Shown here: in pieces, positions 51,762 through 61,055 of the stretch | Layout: the number at the start of each line of letters is the position of its first letter | Position numbering within the stretch: position 1 is the stretch's first letter | From: Ruegeria sp. ANG-R | GTDB taxonomy: Bacteria; Pseudomonadota; Alphaproteobacteria; Rhodobacterales; Rhodobacteraceae | Direction: 5' to 3' | DNA: 64,000 nt | Assembly: GCF_000813985.1 (NCBI RefSeq) | Contig: NZ_JWLJ01000003.1 | Coordinates: 62,001-126,000, forward strand | Notes under the pieces: model-generated | Seen by the model: only the letters and a program-made list of their open reading frames with translations | What the model was told of the DNA's origin: nothing | Database searches by the model: none | Program-made: the position numbers and the translations under genes

Positions 51762-52996
51762 CTTTGGCGGGCCAGACTTTCATGGGCGCGGGTGAAGTGA
51801 CCCGCAGCTATCGCGGCAACGATGGAGATTTCTCCGCATAGACATGTCGCTGCGACAACCTCTGCCAAAGCCGTGCCACAACCGTTGCCCCGTAGGCCGA
51901 GTATGTTCAGCGCTGCTGCTTGGCTTGGCAAACCGGTGCCACCACCGACTGAACCAACAAGGATGTTGGGGAGCGTCACCGAGCAGAACAGATCGTCACC
52001 CCTTGGTTCCATACGTGTGACACCCATTGCGCTTTCGGCAACGCAGGCCGCGTCCTGTCCGGTTGCGATGTAAAGCGCCGCCAGCCCATTGGCATAATGC
52101 GCCTGCGCCCCAAACTGGCCAGACAAATGCGCCCCCAGATTGGCGACACGACCATAGTCCAGCATCGCCTCGACCGTTGTTCCCAGCGTCTTTTCAACAA
52201 TCTCGGCCGGAAGCGTAACCGAGGCGCTGACCTTGCGCCCGCGTCCCGTCACCAACCCCAGCGCCGAGGCCTTTTTGTCGCCCGAGAAATTGCCTTCAAC
52301 ATACCAGTTCTCAAGCGCAACAGGGCAGCTGTCAGCGATTGCTTGGCACAGGGCGTCGGTGGCGATTGTCACCATATTCTGACCCGCCGCGTCACCTGTG
52401 GTGTAGCGGCAAATCAGGAAAACGACGTTTGTGTCAATAAACGGCTCCAGCGATATAAGCCTACCATGGCGGGTCGTCGCTTCCGCCGCAGACTTGAGCG
52501 TCTCGACGTTTGTCACTACCCAGTCCACGAATTGCCCTGCCTTCAGTAGGCTTTCGAACACAAATGCGGGGGTCCGCAGCACTCCTTCGTACAGCACGGC
52601 GGTGCTGACCCCGCCTGCCCGGGTGGCGGCATATGCGCCCCGTGCGTAGGAGGCGACCAGTGCGGCCTCGGTCGTTGCGAGGGGAACATGAAAATCGCCA
52701 TTTGCGTTCATTCCGTTCAGTCGCAAAGGACCAATGACCCCGACAGGTAGCTTTACCGTCCCGATGAAGTTCTCGATATTGGTACCGTACGTTTCAGCGT
52801 CTTCGACGGTTGCTCGATCTGCGATCGCCTCCTGATCCTCTTCACTGGCTGTGGGTCTCAACTTGTCCCAAAAACGAGCCACCATCTCAGCGGTAGGTTT
52901 GCGGGACGGCCGCAATGTTGAAAACTTTGCGTCGTTTGACGCCATATGCTGCGGTATCTGGTCGGCGTCAAATCGTGCTTTTATGCGTTGAAGCAT
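51758..52996 (-). CDS. Hydroxymethylglutaryl-CoA reductase, class I-like
   Basis: A ~412-residue soluble HMG-CoA reductase lacking membrane anchors. Motifs in order: NIENFIGTVKLPVGVIGPL, PLATTEAALVASYARG (catalytic Glu), TTGDAAGQNMVTIATD (NADPH site), GNFSGDKKASALGLVTGRGR (catalytic Lys), TGQDAACVAESAM (catalytic Asp), GGGTGLPSQ, and AAIAAGHFTRAHESL (catalytic His). All four catalytic residues are present, so it should reduce HMG-CoA to mevalonate or act on a related thioester. Starts at 52996 or 52945 are possible; the former has GGGAA upstream. It is the first gene of a seven-gene operon. The other mevalonate-pathway genes are not in the window, and most relatives use the MEP pathway, so its presence is unusual. 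Confidence 0.88.
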   Translation of the reverse strand: MLQRIKARFDADQIPQHMASNDAKFSTLRPSRKPTAEMVARFWDKLRPTASEEDQEAIADRATVEDAETYGTNIENFIGTVKLPVGVIGPLRLNGMNANGDFHVPLATTEAALVASYARGAYAATRAGGVSTAVLYEGVLRTPAFVFESLLKAGQFVDWVVTNVETLKSAAEATTRHGRLISLEPFIDTNVVFLICRYTTGDAAGQNMVTIATDALCQAIADSCPVALENWYVEGNFSGDKKASALGLVTGRGRKVSASVTLPAEIVEKTLGTTVEAMLDYGRVANLGAHLSGQFGAQAHYANGLAALYIATGQDAACVAESAMGVTRMEPRGDDLFCSVTLPNILVGSVGGGTGLPSQAAALNILGLRGNGCGTALAEVVAATCLCGEISIVAAIAAGHFTRAHESLARQR

Positions 52997-53337
52997 TTCC
53001 CGAACGTGAAACGGAATTACCAAAAGCGCGCTCCAATAGATTTTCTGTACAGATGTGTTGCAGCCAAAAAACCGATGCGTTGGCAAGTTATCAGTTGTAA
53101 GGCCGAAATCCAGCCAAATGTCCATCAACCAAGTGTTTGATCCCAAAGGGTCTCGCATTTGTCGCAGTTGAAGGTACTGGTATTCTCTGCAAGACATTTT
53201 GGGCACGGCAAGCACCGCCAAAAGGAATGTAACCCTTCTGACGCTAAACGCGGAGCGATCAAACTTTGGGCACAGTTTAGCCACGAGTTTAGATGCGAGT
53301 TGTGCTGAGACAGCATGTGTCCGATTAGGGTCAGGCT
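52997..53337. other. Upstream region of the HMG-CoA reductase operon
   Basis: These 341 bases should hold the operon promoter. A minus-strand 63-codon frame (53125-53316) contains CPKC and CDKC pairs suggestive of a small zinc ribbon, but it lacks a ribosome-binding site and overlaps the open frame that extends upstream from the reductase. It abuts the IS5 remnant, and the region may have been altered by that insertion. Confidence 0.4.
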
Positions 53338-53880
53338 TCATAACCAAAAGATGATGGTTGCTGCGGGGGCGCTTGCGGAGAGGAAGGCCCTGGGCAGTGA
53401 TCATAACGTGTCGCCACGCGTCTCCAATCCTTGAGCCTGCCAAGCATGATCTCGATGCGGCTGCGTCGTTTGTAGCGGCGCTTGTCATACGTCGCGGAAA
53501 TGTTGCGTTGCTCTCGACCAGGGGTGCGGGCGCGTATCCCTTTGTCGCAGCCATGCTGGCCGCGGTAAGATGCGCCTTTAGTTGGGGCGCGTCGATCGCC
53601 ACGGGCTTTTCCTTGTCGCGTCCGGCTGCCGGGCCGACCATCATCCGAGCGAAGATAGCTTTCTCGCTTCAACGCTTCCATTGGCTATAAAGCGTCTTGT
53701 GCGGTCCGTATTCCGTGGGGGCGCCACGTCATCGCAACCCATTGCGATTGATGAACATAATGCCGCTCAGCCGCCTTTTGTCATTGGCGCATGGCTTGCC
53801 ATGCGACTACGGGAAGAAAACGAAAAGCTCGCCCATCTGCTCGGCGGTTGGCCGGAAAACGTCGCTCAGTTCAACGCTCC
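53338..53880 (-). mobile_element. IS5-family transposase remnant
   Basis: Read on the minus strand the pieces are: SHGKPCANDKRRLSGIMFIN, RNGLR, stop, RGAPTEYGPHKTLYSQWKR, stop, SEKAIFARMMVG, APQLKAHLTAAS. An internal deletion then jumps to DKGIRARTPGREQRN, YDKRRYKRRSRIEIMLGRLKDW and RRVATRYD, followed by a frameshift and AATIIFWL. This is the standard order of IS5/IS1031-type DDE transposases, but two Trp codons have become TGA, another codon near the start is TAG, and about a quarter of the gene is missing. The sequences around 53325-53340 and 53920-53935 share a vague inverted AGGCT core but no clear terminal repeats. It is dead. Confidence 0.82.
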
Positions 53881-53940
53881 GTTTTCCGCGCCGTGAATTA
53901 TGCAGCGCACTGAAACTCAATGCATCCTGAGCCTACGGGG

Positions 53941-54714
53941 TCAATCGAATACCGACGCAATTTGATCGACGCTTACCCCTTCTTTAATCTCGCGCAGGCG
54001 GGCGTAAATCAGAGCGATCGAGATACCGGTCAACCCCGCAGCAAATGCAGCAATAACTGAGAACCCGGCCATCATTGCCCAGTTTCCAGCCTCCACCAGC
54101 ATGTCGGCAACAATACCGGCTAGAAAATTAACGATCCCGGCACAAATCCCGATCAGAAGCAACGTGCCAAAGATCGGCCAGCGATATCCCTTGGTCAGTG
54201 CCATGCTCCGCCCAAGACCGCGAAATCCTGCTCCCTCAATGACTACGGCAGGCGCAACCACCGAGAAAACTGCATAAACCCATAGCCCGGGAATTATGAA
54301 AGCAAGCGACGCGAGCCCGGCGAGAATACTGCTGATCGTCGTCAGGATCGCAATCGGAATGGCCGCCCGCAGAGCTGGTGAAAAATAGCGGCCGAGCTGT
54401 AGTGGACGTCCCAGCTTGGAATCATAGGCCAGTTGCACCAGCAGAGCTGTGGCAAGGGCATAGAATACGATCTGTAAAATGATTGTCAGCATCCAGTTGG
54501 CAAGGCTGGAAGAAGTACTGAAATCTGGCTCTTCGACACCCAGCGCAACATCCGCGCCGACCATCATGCCTGCGATCAACGAGCTCAACAACGTCGGTGC
54601 TAATGCCAGCAGGATTACGGCAATTAAGTTTTTGAAGAGGATCGAAAAACTCTCACCCACGATATTACCTACGCCGAGAGACTCACTGCCGCCGTATTCT
54701 GTTGAGCTCACCAT
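53941..54714 (-). CDS. Polytopic membrane protein of unknown function
   Basis: A 257-residue protein with about six hydrophobic segments. The pattern GNIVGESFSILFKNLIAVILL near the N-terminus and AFIIPGLWVYAVFSVVAPAVVIEG in the middle, followed by LGRSMALTKGYRWPIFGTLLL, matches the glycerophosphoryl diester phosphodiesterase membrane domain (YciC/DUF7544-like) family. These have no known catalytic role. A GAGGT site precedes the ATG at 54714. It is the last gene after the RDD-MoxR locus, separated by 149 AT-rich bases, so it may have its own promoter. Confidence 0.7.
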   Translation of the reverse strand: MVSSTEYGGSESLGVGNIVGESFSILFKNLIAVILLALAPTLLSSLIAGMMVGADVALGVEEPDFSTSSSLANWMLTIILQIVFYALATALLVQLAYDSKLGRPLQLGRYFSPALRAAIPIAILTTISSILAGLASLAFIIPGLWVYAVFSVVAPAVVIEGAGFRGLGRSMALTKGYRWPIFGTLLLIGICAGIVNFLAGIVADMLVEAGNWAMMAGFSVIAAFAAGLTGISIALIYARLREIKEGVSVDQIASVFD

Positions 54715-54863
54715 TATTAAACCTCACTTTTTTGTACTTCAATTGCTGCGCGATAATCTTCTAAAAGTTGTGTGCAGTATCCTCTTAAAGCCGGTAATTG
54801 AATTTAAAAAACGGCCTCTGCAAGTCGATTTTTGGTCAGAAAAGGGGCGGTTATCGATTTTGA

Positions 54864-55787
54864 TCACGACGAGTTGTCGTTGCCCGCATAATGTTTGTCC
54901 ATGCGTCGCTCACCGAACAGTTGGCGCTTTTCAAGATGTTCGCGCTGTGCATTGTAGAACGCCCTGAGGAAACTCAGTCGCTCGGTTTCGGGCACCTTGT
55001 TCGCGTAACCAATCTTCTGGCGGATTTTTTCGACAACGCTTTCAATGGTGGCTTTGTTGCTTTGCGACCGAACCGGCGACCCGCCTTTTTCTTGCGCCCT
55101 CAGAAGCATTTCGAGGGTCTGCAACTCGAATGCGCCGTATTGGTCAAGCTGATGTGTTAGGAAGGTAAAGCTTTCTGTCGCTGTGGTCTCTTTGGCCGGG
55201 ACCTGAGCCAAATCCATCAGCAGCACCGGTACTGGCAGGTGTATCACGTGGGTGCCTGCCATGAGATCGCCAAGTCGCTGTCTATGACGATTGAACAGCG
55301 GTACAAGCAGTCCCCCAAGTATCCAGACCAGCGCCAGTCCCGTGGCCACTGGTGATGCGGCATCAAGGGTCAAAAGCAGGGTTGCAGGCAGGAATATTTC
55401 GGCCTCTTTCATCAGGTTCCTAAGCACCAGCGCATGGGTGCCCAACGACTTGCCATCATGTGAGACAACCTTGATCTTCATTAACCGCTTGCCCAAGGTC
55501 TGCCCGTTCCAAGCCAACTCGGCTATGACGTAGTAGGGCACCCGGATTGCAAAGAAAAGTAAACTGCCGATAGCGATCAGCGTACTCGGCTCGGCAACCC
55601 CAAGAGACATGAGTAGAATTAATGCTGCGATGGCGGCGACCAGCGTGATGCCCACATCCGTAATCTGCGCGGCAAGTCGCACGCCCAGCCCGGCCACCTC
55701 AAGATAAAGGGGTACGCCTTCTGGCGGGATCAGCTCAGCCGCCGATGGCGGCGGCGTAGTGTCGCATTTGCGTCGCCACAGTCTCAT
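54864..55787 (-). CDS. RDD family membrane protein
   Basis: A 307-residue protein. The RDD membrane domain spans about residues 30-170, with LGVRLAAQITDVGITLVA (Arg and Asp of the name), WNGQTLGKRLMKIKVVSHDG and NRHRQRLGDLMAGTHVIHLP. A cytoplasmic tail of about 110 residues follows that is rich in charged helices. RDD proteins often accompany MoxR/DUF58 clusters; transport of small ions has been suggested for some. ATG at 55787 overlaps the upstream SpoIIM-like gene by ATGA. The long tail is not typical of minimal RDD proteins. Confidence 0.85.
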   Translation of the reverse strand: MRLWRRKCDTTPPPSAAELIPPEGVPLYLEVAGLGVRLAAQITDVGITLVAAIAALILLMSLGVAEPSTLIAIGSLLFFAIRVPYYVIAELAWNGQTLGKRLMKIKVVSHDGKSLGTHALVLRNLMKEAEIFLPATLLLTLDAASPVATGLALVWILGGLLVPLFNRHRQRLGDLMAGTHVIHLPVPVLLMDLAQVPAKETTATESFTFLTHQLDQYGAFELQTLEMLLRAQEKGGSPVRSQSNKATIESVVEKIRQKIGYANKVPETERLSFLRAFYNAQREHLEKRQLFGERRMDKHYAGNDNSS

Positions 55788-56782
55788 TTCCACGCCTTGC
55801 CGCCCAGAGTGAACCAAGCCAGCCAGCACAATCCCAACCCCCAGCCAATTAGATACCGCGCACTTTTATCCTGGATAAGCTGACGCCCGAACCCTTCCAC
55901 GAGGGCAGCCACCGCCAGCATAAAGGCCGCCACCAGTGCCAACTTCACCGCATCTCGGCCCGCGTGGCGCAGCGCAGCGCGGCGGCTTCGTTTCCCGGGA
56001 AATAGGATCGCTGCCCCTAGCTGCACCCCTCCACCGGAGGCAATGCAGATCGCCGCCAACTCGGTTACTCCATGGATCGATAGCCATCCCCCAAGATCGC
56101 TGCCCAGTCCGCGTTCCACGTGCAGCGCGTAAAACGCACCCAGCAACAGACCATTGTAAAAGGTCAGCAGGATCGCGGGCACACATAGGAACACCCCAAG
56201 GCCAAACACAAAGATTGCGATGCGGGTGTTGTGCGAGAACAGATAAGTGGCAAAGGCTCCAAGCCCGGAGGCGCTCGGTTCATCATCATAGATCATTTGC
56301 CGCAGTTCTTCGGTGGTTGATGTCGGCCCGCGCCCTCCGGCCAGTTCGGGTGGCATGAATACGTGATACCAGGCCGGGTTTTCCAGAAATAGCTGATACC
56401 CTGCCAACCCCCCCAGCCCCATACACAGAAAACCAATCGCGATGAACAACCAAGACCGACGTATAGCTGTCGGTGCCCCACTTACAAAAAACTTGCGCAC
56501 AAGCCCGCCCAGACGCTCCTGAGGTGCGTAGACCGACAGATAGGCGCGCGCAGTTAGTGCTTCGAGATAGTCCAGCAACGCCTTGTCCAACGAGATTTCG
56601 CGGGCTATGGCAAGTGATGTGGTCGCATTTTTGTACAGCGCCGCCAGATCGCGGGCAGCCGCGAACTCCATCCGCTGTAGCCCGACGCGTTCGGCTTGGC
56701 TAACCAACGTTTCCAGACGCCGCCAGTCGGCTTCACGCTTTTTCCGGAACCGGGCCGAACGGATGAGATCGCTTTCAGCCAT
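55784..56782 (-). CDS. SpoIIM (DUF95) family membrane protein
   Basis: A 332-residue protein with an N-terminal cytoplasmic helical part and five or more membrane helices. The signature LSIHGVTELAAICIASGGGVQLGAAILFPG is the conserved SpoIIM core. In Bacillus SpoIIM is part of the septal wall-remodelling complex; in Gram-negatives the family accompanies MoxR-DUF58-RDD genes. The start overlaps the DUF58 stop by one base, and the stop overlaps the RDD start. Confidence 0.87.
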   Translation of the reverse strand: MAESDLIRSARFRKKREADWRRLETLVSQAERVGLQRMEFAAARDLAALYKNATTSLAIAREISLDKALLDYLEALTARAYLSVYAPQERLGGLVRKFFVSGAPTAIRRSWLFIAIGFLCMGLGGLAGYQLFLENPAWYHVFMPPELAGGRGPTSTTEELRQMIYDDEPSASGLGAFATYLFSHNTRIAIFVFGLGVFLCVPAILLTFYNGLLLGAFYALHVERGLGSDLGGWLSIHGVTELAAICIASGGGVQLGAAILFPGKRSRRAALRHAGRDAVKLALVAAFMLAVAALVEGFGRQLIQDKSARYLIGWGLGLCWLAWFTLGGKAWK

Positions 56783-58059
56783 CAGATCAACTCCCGCGCC
56801 TTAATTTCCAGATAGGTCGAGATCAGCTTGGCCGTCACGGTGTCCGGACGCGCATCCAGTACCGTGACCCCCAGGCGTGCCAACCTCTCCAGCACAAGGC
56901 GGCGTTCGCTGATCGTCTGGTTTGCTGCCACCAGCGCGGCGACCCCATCCAGATCCCTGGGCGCAGCCTCTACCAAAGCCTCAACCTCAGGGTCGCGGAT
57001 GGTGACGAAGATCAGCAAATGACGCTTGGCCAGAATGGCGATGTTTTCGACTAGCAGTTCAGCCGAGGTCGTGTCGATGAAATCGGTGAAAATGATGATC
57101 AGGCTGCGTTTTGGGGTGCGGGCGTTCAATTCGGTCAGGGCTAAGGTATGATTGGTCTCATGGCCTACATAAGCCAGTTCACTGGTCCAACTGCGCAGGC
57201 GTGCAAAGGTCTGGCGTCCTGCCCGCGGTGCCGCAAAAGATCGCGGACGCACGTCGTAGGCGTAGTACCCTACCAGATCACCGCCGATTGCCGCTGCCCA
57301 AGCCACGGCCAGCGCGGCTGTCACCGCATGGTCGATCTTGGGCAGACCGGCGATCTCCTCACGCATCAGATAGCCATTGTCCAGCGCGACAATGACGTGG
57401 TGATTGCGCTCGGCCCTCAATTCTTTGGCCACGAGCTCCCGCCGCTTGGCCGAGCGTTTCCAGTCGATCGATTTCACGTCCATGCCATGCACGAAATCCC
57501 TCAACTGGTGAAACTCCGACCCTTCGCCGATGGCGCGGTTTTCCTTCACACCATAAAGCGTAGATTTAACCGTCGTGGCGATTTCACCTGACTGAATCAG
57601 CCGGATGTTGGGTACCACCCGCACCTCCAGCACGAAATCCAATCGTGGCACGAATTCAAAAAGCTGTAGGCGGGAGGGCCATTTAAGCCATAGATGTTCG
57701 AAGGCCCAGATGCCGCGGCGTATGCCGCGGCATTCAATCTCAGCCGACCCGACCCCATCCGGTCCGATCTTGAACATGAATTCCGCCGCACCGCTCAATC
57801 CCTCAGGCCACTCCAGCCGCGCCTGCAGTTCCCTCGGTGCGTCGGGAACCTGCAATTTCAGTACCCGCACCTCGCCCACGAAAATCTCGGGCCGCATGTC
57901 GGAAATCAGCTGCTTACGAGGACTGAAAGACATCAGAATATCTGTTGCTGCCAGCAAGGCCAACAGCGCCCAAGGTACCAGCGCCAATTCTCGCAGCCCC
58001 CCGAAAAAGGTGACGCCCAGAACCGACAACACGAGGGCGGCGCAGGCCGCAGTCAGCAA
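56782..58059 (-). CDS. DUF58 family protein
   Basis: A ~425-residue protein with two N-terminal membrane helices, then a beta-rich region and the DUF58 core KSIDWKRSAKRRELVAKELRA. A von Willebrand A-like fold follows, with HHVIVALDNGYLM and RSLIIIFTDFIDT. Its N-terminus is uncertain. TTG at 58059 is the only conventional codon, but the frame is open to CTG at 58080, which overlaps the MoxR stop (CTGA) and would give the more family-like beginning [15 protein letters not shown]. Partners of MoxR ATPases, these proteins are thought to be chaperoned or remodelled by them. No metal-binding function is proved. Confidence 0.87.
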   Translation of the reverse strand: MLTAACAALVLSVLGVTFFGGLRELALVPWALLALLAATDILMSFSPRKQLISDMRPEIFVGEVRVLKLQVPDAPRELQARLEWPEGLSGAAEFMFKIGPDGVGSAEIECRGIRRGIWAFEHLWLKWPSRLQLFEFVPRLDFVLEVRVVPNIRLIQSGEIATTVKSTLYGVKENRAIGEGSEFHQLRDFVHGMDVKSIDWKRSAKRRELVAKELRAERNHHVIVALDNGYLMREEIAGLPKIDHAVTAALAVAWAAAIGGDLVGYYAYDVRPRSFAAPRAGRQTFARLRSWTSELAYVGHETNHTLALTELNARTPKRSLIIIFTDFIDTTSAELLVENIAILAKRHLLIFVTIRDPEVEALVEAAPRDLDGVAALVAANQTISERRLVLERLARLGVTVLDARPDTVTAKLISTYLEIKARELI

Positions 58060-58076
58060 TTTGGCAGACGGACGTA

Positions 58077-59033
58077 TCAGCGGGGGGCCTCTATCTGGTT
58101 GAGGATGTTCTCGAGAACCATCGCGGCATTTCGACCCTCGATCTCGGCCGAGGCGCCCAAAACGATGCGATGGCGCAGCGCCGGCACGAAAAGCCGTTTC
58201 ACGTCGTCCGGGATGGCGAAGTCGCGTCCGCTCAACCCGGCCTGTGCCCGCGTTGCTGCCGCAAGTGCATCTGCGGCGCGGGTAGAGGCTCCAAAGGCAA
58301 TCTCGGCGCTTTCCCGTGTGGCACGAACCAGCCGCAGGATATACGCAAGAATATCGTCATCCAGAATGATCCCATCGATCAGCGCCCTGCTTTCCGCCAG
58401 AGCGGCCGCATCCAGAGTTTTCGACAAAACATCGGTTTCCATACCGCTCTCGATGCGGGCATTGGCGTGTTGGCGCAGGATCGCCATTTCAATCGCCTCG
58501 GGCGGGAAGTCGATCTCAAGCTTAAATAGGAAACGGTCCAACTGCGCCTCAGGTAAGGGGTAGGTACCTTGCTGTTCGATTGGGTTCTGGGTGGCGACCA
58601 CGATGAACTCACTGCCCAAGGAGTGATCACCGCCGTCGATACTGACCGTGCGTTCGTTCATCGCCTGCAAGAGCGCAGCCTGGGTTTTTGGCGGAGCGCG
58701 GTTAATCTCATCCGCCAAAAGTACCTGTGTAAAGACCGGTCCACGCGTGAGGACAAAATCATTGGTCTGAAAATTGAAGATAGAGGTGCCCAGCACATCC
58801 CCCGGCATCAAATCGGGGGTGAACTGGATGCGTCCGAAATCTAAGTCCAGCGCGGCGGCAAAACTGCGCGCCAATAGGGTCTTGGCGGTACCCGGCGGCC
58901 CTTCCAGCAAAACATGGCCGCGCGCAAAAAGCGAGATCAGCACCAGATCGACCACATCCTCCTGCCCCAACACCGTTTTCCCGATCTCGGCGCGCAGCGC
59001 GTCCGAACGTGCGCGCAATGTTTCAAGTGTCAT
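58077..59033 (-). CDS. MoxR-type AAA+ ATPase
   Basis: A 318-residue AAA_3 ATPase. Walker A lies in [19 protein letters not shown], Walker B in [19 protein letters not shown] with the MoxR-specific NRAPPKTQ, and sensor 1 in [22 protein letters not shown]. The C-terminal lid has [22 protein letters not shown]. MoxR ATPases help assemble or activate metal enzymes and membrane complexes with DUF58/VWA partners. The start overlaps the DUF4350 stop by 11 bases; next is DUF58. Confidence 0.93.
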   Translation of the reverse strand: MTLETLRARSDALRAEIGKTVLGQEDVVDLVLISLFARGHVLLEGPPGTAKTLLARSFAAALDLDFGRIQFTPDLMPGDVLGTSIFNFQTNDFVLTRGPVFTQVLLADEINRAPPKTQAALLQAMNERTVSIDGGDHSLGSEFIVVATQNPIEQQGTYPLPEAQLDRFLFKLEIDFPPEAIEMAILRQHANARIESGMETDVLSKTLDAAALAESRALIDGIILDDDILAYILRLVRATRESAEIAFGASTRAADALAAATRAQAGLSGRDFAIPDDVKRLFVPALRHRIVLGASAEIEGRNAAMVLENILNQIEAPR

Positions 59034-60339
59034 TCTTTATCTGCTCCAATAGCGCTTCAAGTTCATCCACATGGCGCATTGCCCCTGCCGGTGGGACCCG
59101 GTGTGGGAGGTTCCGGATTGCACCCAAAACCGTTTCCATTTCGCGCGCGAGATCCGGATTGTGCCGTGCCACATAGCTCAAGAACGTCTTAGGTTTGGCA
59201 TAATGACGGGCAAGTGCGGGACCGAATAGAGCCGAGGCTGAGGCCGCTAGTCGCGCCTTCGCATATTCTCCGATCAGGGCGCCATCTTGATCCGACAACC
59301 GCATCAGACGTGCCCGCGCCTGAACCGCCAGCGACTTTGCGCTTGTGTCAGTACTGTCCTCGGTTTGCACCGGGCCATAGCGTTGCGAGCCGCGCCAAAC
59401 AAACAATGCCAATGCCAGAACCCCGCCCAGCCAGAGCGTCAGGAATGGCGGGTCGAAAAATCGCTTCAGATCAGACCAGCTCCGCTCGTAACGCACGTTC
59501 TCATTGGGATCAGAAAACCAGACTTCGCGGCTGTAATCGATCATAATGTTGCGCTTCCCGGCGAGGGAGCTCAGGAGGCTGCGCGCGATGGTGGCATTGT
59601 CCCCCATGCGCAGCCCATGATTGTTCAGCAAATCTGGGTCCGATAGCACCAGTACCCGTGCATCCCCCTCCACACCCGCCAGTGGGCACTCTGCCAGAAG
59701 CATCGCATCTGGACTGCCAATCAGCGGGGCGCAAGCGGCGCTAGTGAATAGTTGCGCGGCATAGATCTGAGCCGAAAGCTGGACATCTCCCTCGTCAAAA
59801 TAATCAAAATCGGAAAAGGGCGTGCGTGCATACTCGATCCGAGCATCATTTTGCCCGGTTAGCTGTTGCAGCAAGATTTCGATATTTTGCCGCCTGCTTA
59901 GCAAGACCGGATGGGCCAGGCCGGTTAATCGCATCCCGCTGCGCCATTTGGGTAGGATCACCAGGGTCGACAATCGGTTGGCCTTTTCCAGCACCGCGTC
60001 GAACCGTAGGTCATATTCATCCTGCTGTAAAAGCAGTTCTTCCTCTGTGCTCGGAGGAACCCGATCCTCATCTAGGGCGGTATCAAAAAGCGGCAGCACC
60101 AGCAGGCCGATGGCTTCCTGATCGACTTGCCAACCGCCCAGAAAACTCTGCGCACTTACCTCATTCGAATTCAACCAGATTCGCAGCCCATCAAACCCCG
60201 ATGGCGAACTCCGCAGTACCTGTTGACGCTGAGATACGATGAAAAAGATCGTGAACAGCAGTAATGCCAGGAAACCCAAAATTGCCAGCGTCTCAATTCT
60301 GGGGCCACGTTTCTTTTTTTCGGTGGCCAACTGATTCAT
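59023..60339 (-). CDS. DUF4350 domain protein
   Basis: A 438-residue protein with an N-terminal membrane helix (about 20-38), a soluble domain starting [20 protein letters not shown], typical DUF4350 features such as [19 protein letters not shown], and a second helix near residue 315 ([17 protein letters not shown]). A helical cytoplasmic tail follows. The family occurs almost only in MoxR-DUF58 loci, where it may serve as an exported partner. Both ends overlap neighbours. Confidence 0.85.
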   Translation of the reverse strand: MNQLATEKKKRGPRIETLAILGFLALLLFTIFFIVSQRQQVLRSSPSGFDGLRIWLNSNEVSAQSFLGGWQVDQEAIGLLVLPLFDTALDEDRVPPSTEEELLLQQDEYDLRFDAVLEKANRLSTLVILPKWRSGMRLTGLAHPVLLSRRQNIEILLQQLTGQNDARIEYARTPFSDFDYFDEGDVQLSAQIYAAQLFTSAACAPLIGSPDAMLLAECPLAGVEGDARVLVLSDPDLLNNHGLRMGDNATIARSLLSSLAGKRNIMIDYSREVWFSDPNENVRYERSWSDLKRFFDPPFLTLWLGGVLALALFVWRGSQRYGPVQTEDSTDTSAKSLAVQARARLMRLSDQDGALIGEYAKARLAASASALFGPALARHYAKPKTFLSYVARHNPDLAREMETVLGAIRNLPHRVPPAGAMRHVDELEALLEQIKNDT

Positions 60340-61055
60340 TCGGTCACCTCCGTCAATAGCGGGCGAATGCCCGCGACATGCGCTTGAAAGTCCTCTTCAC
60401 TCACCTCCCGGCCGCCGAAATGCACCCGCTCGCTCGTCAGAACCAGATGGTGCAAAGCGCTAAGACAATTTTGATCCTCCGGCAGGTGGCGCAACGCGTC
60501 GCGTGCAGTCCAACTGCGCTGCAGCAGCACCCCATTGGCCCTGGTCACCGCGCTTAGGGTGGCCTGCGTCAGCTCGATCAAAGCCTCGCGGCGATCCCGT
60601 ATCTGCAGGATCGCATTCAGGTTGCCCGGACGCGATGGTGTTTCCAATCCTGCACCCGGTGCGGACCCGCTGCGGCTGCTTACCGCATTCGCCCCCCGGC
60701 GTCCGAATATAACGGCGAAGCCGCTGCCGTAGCGGACGAAGACAAAAGCGATTGCCATCAGGATAACTGCGGAGCCAAGCAGAACTGGAAAATTCATGTC
60801 GCCGTTCAACGACCATTCGCTTGAGTTAGAGGGTGGCCGTGGCCTCTGACGGGTGTGCATCGGCGGCGGTGGGCTTTCCGGGTCGAAATAAGTCACGTCG
60901 GCATCGACACGGCTTAATCTGATCGCCTTCAAATAAGCTTCGCCGCTACCGCCGATCACCACCTGATTTTCGTTGGCCTCTTGAGCAGCGGTCAATCGAG
61001 GTACTAGGAGAAGGCTGGTTAAGATTATCAACTGCAGACGACGGCTCATGTGCAT
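60336..61055 (-). CDS. DUF4129-like membrane protein at the head of the MoxR locus
   Basis: A ~239-residue protein with a signal peptide or anchor (LIILTSLLLVPRLTAA), a short external segment with YFDPESPPPPMHTRQ, a membrane helix near 90-110 (FPVLLGSAVILMAIAFVFVRY), and a cytoplasmic part with REALIELTQATLSAVTRANGVL and RDALRHLPED. This order is typical of the DUF4129 or analogous protein that opens MoxR loci. ATG at 61055 or 61049 is chosen because the signal peptide begins there; the upstream in-frame extension is not convincing. Its stop overlaps the DUF4350 start. Confidence 0.7.
   Translation of the reverse strand: MHMSRRLQLIILTSLLLVPRLTAAQEANENQVVIGGSGEAYLKAIRLSRVDADVTYFDPESPPPPMHTRQRPRPPSNSSEWSLNGDMNFPVLLGSAVILMAIAFVFVRYGSGFAVIFGRRGANAVSSRSGSAPGAGLETPSRPGNLNAILQIRDRREALIELTQATLSAVTRANGVLLQRSWTARDALRHLPEDQNCLSALHHLVLTSERVHFGGREVSEEDFQAHVAGIRPLLTEVTE

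Noticed and set aside
53000..53644. In-frame extension of the HMG-CoA reductase gene by more than 200 codons upstream
   Set aside because: The added codons run through the IS5 remnant in an unrelated frame, and the class I catalytic domain is complete from about 52996.
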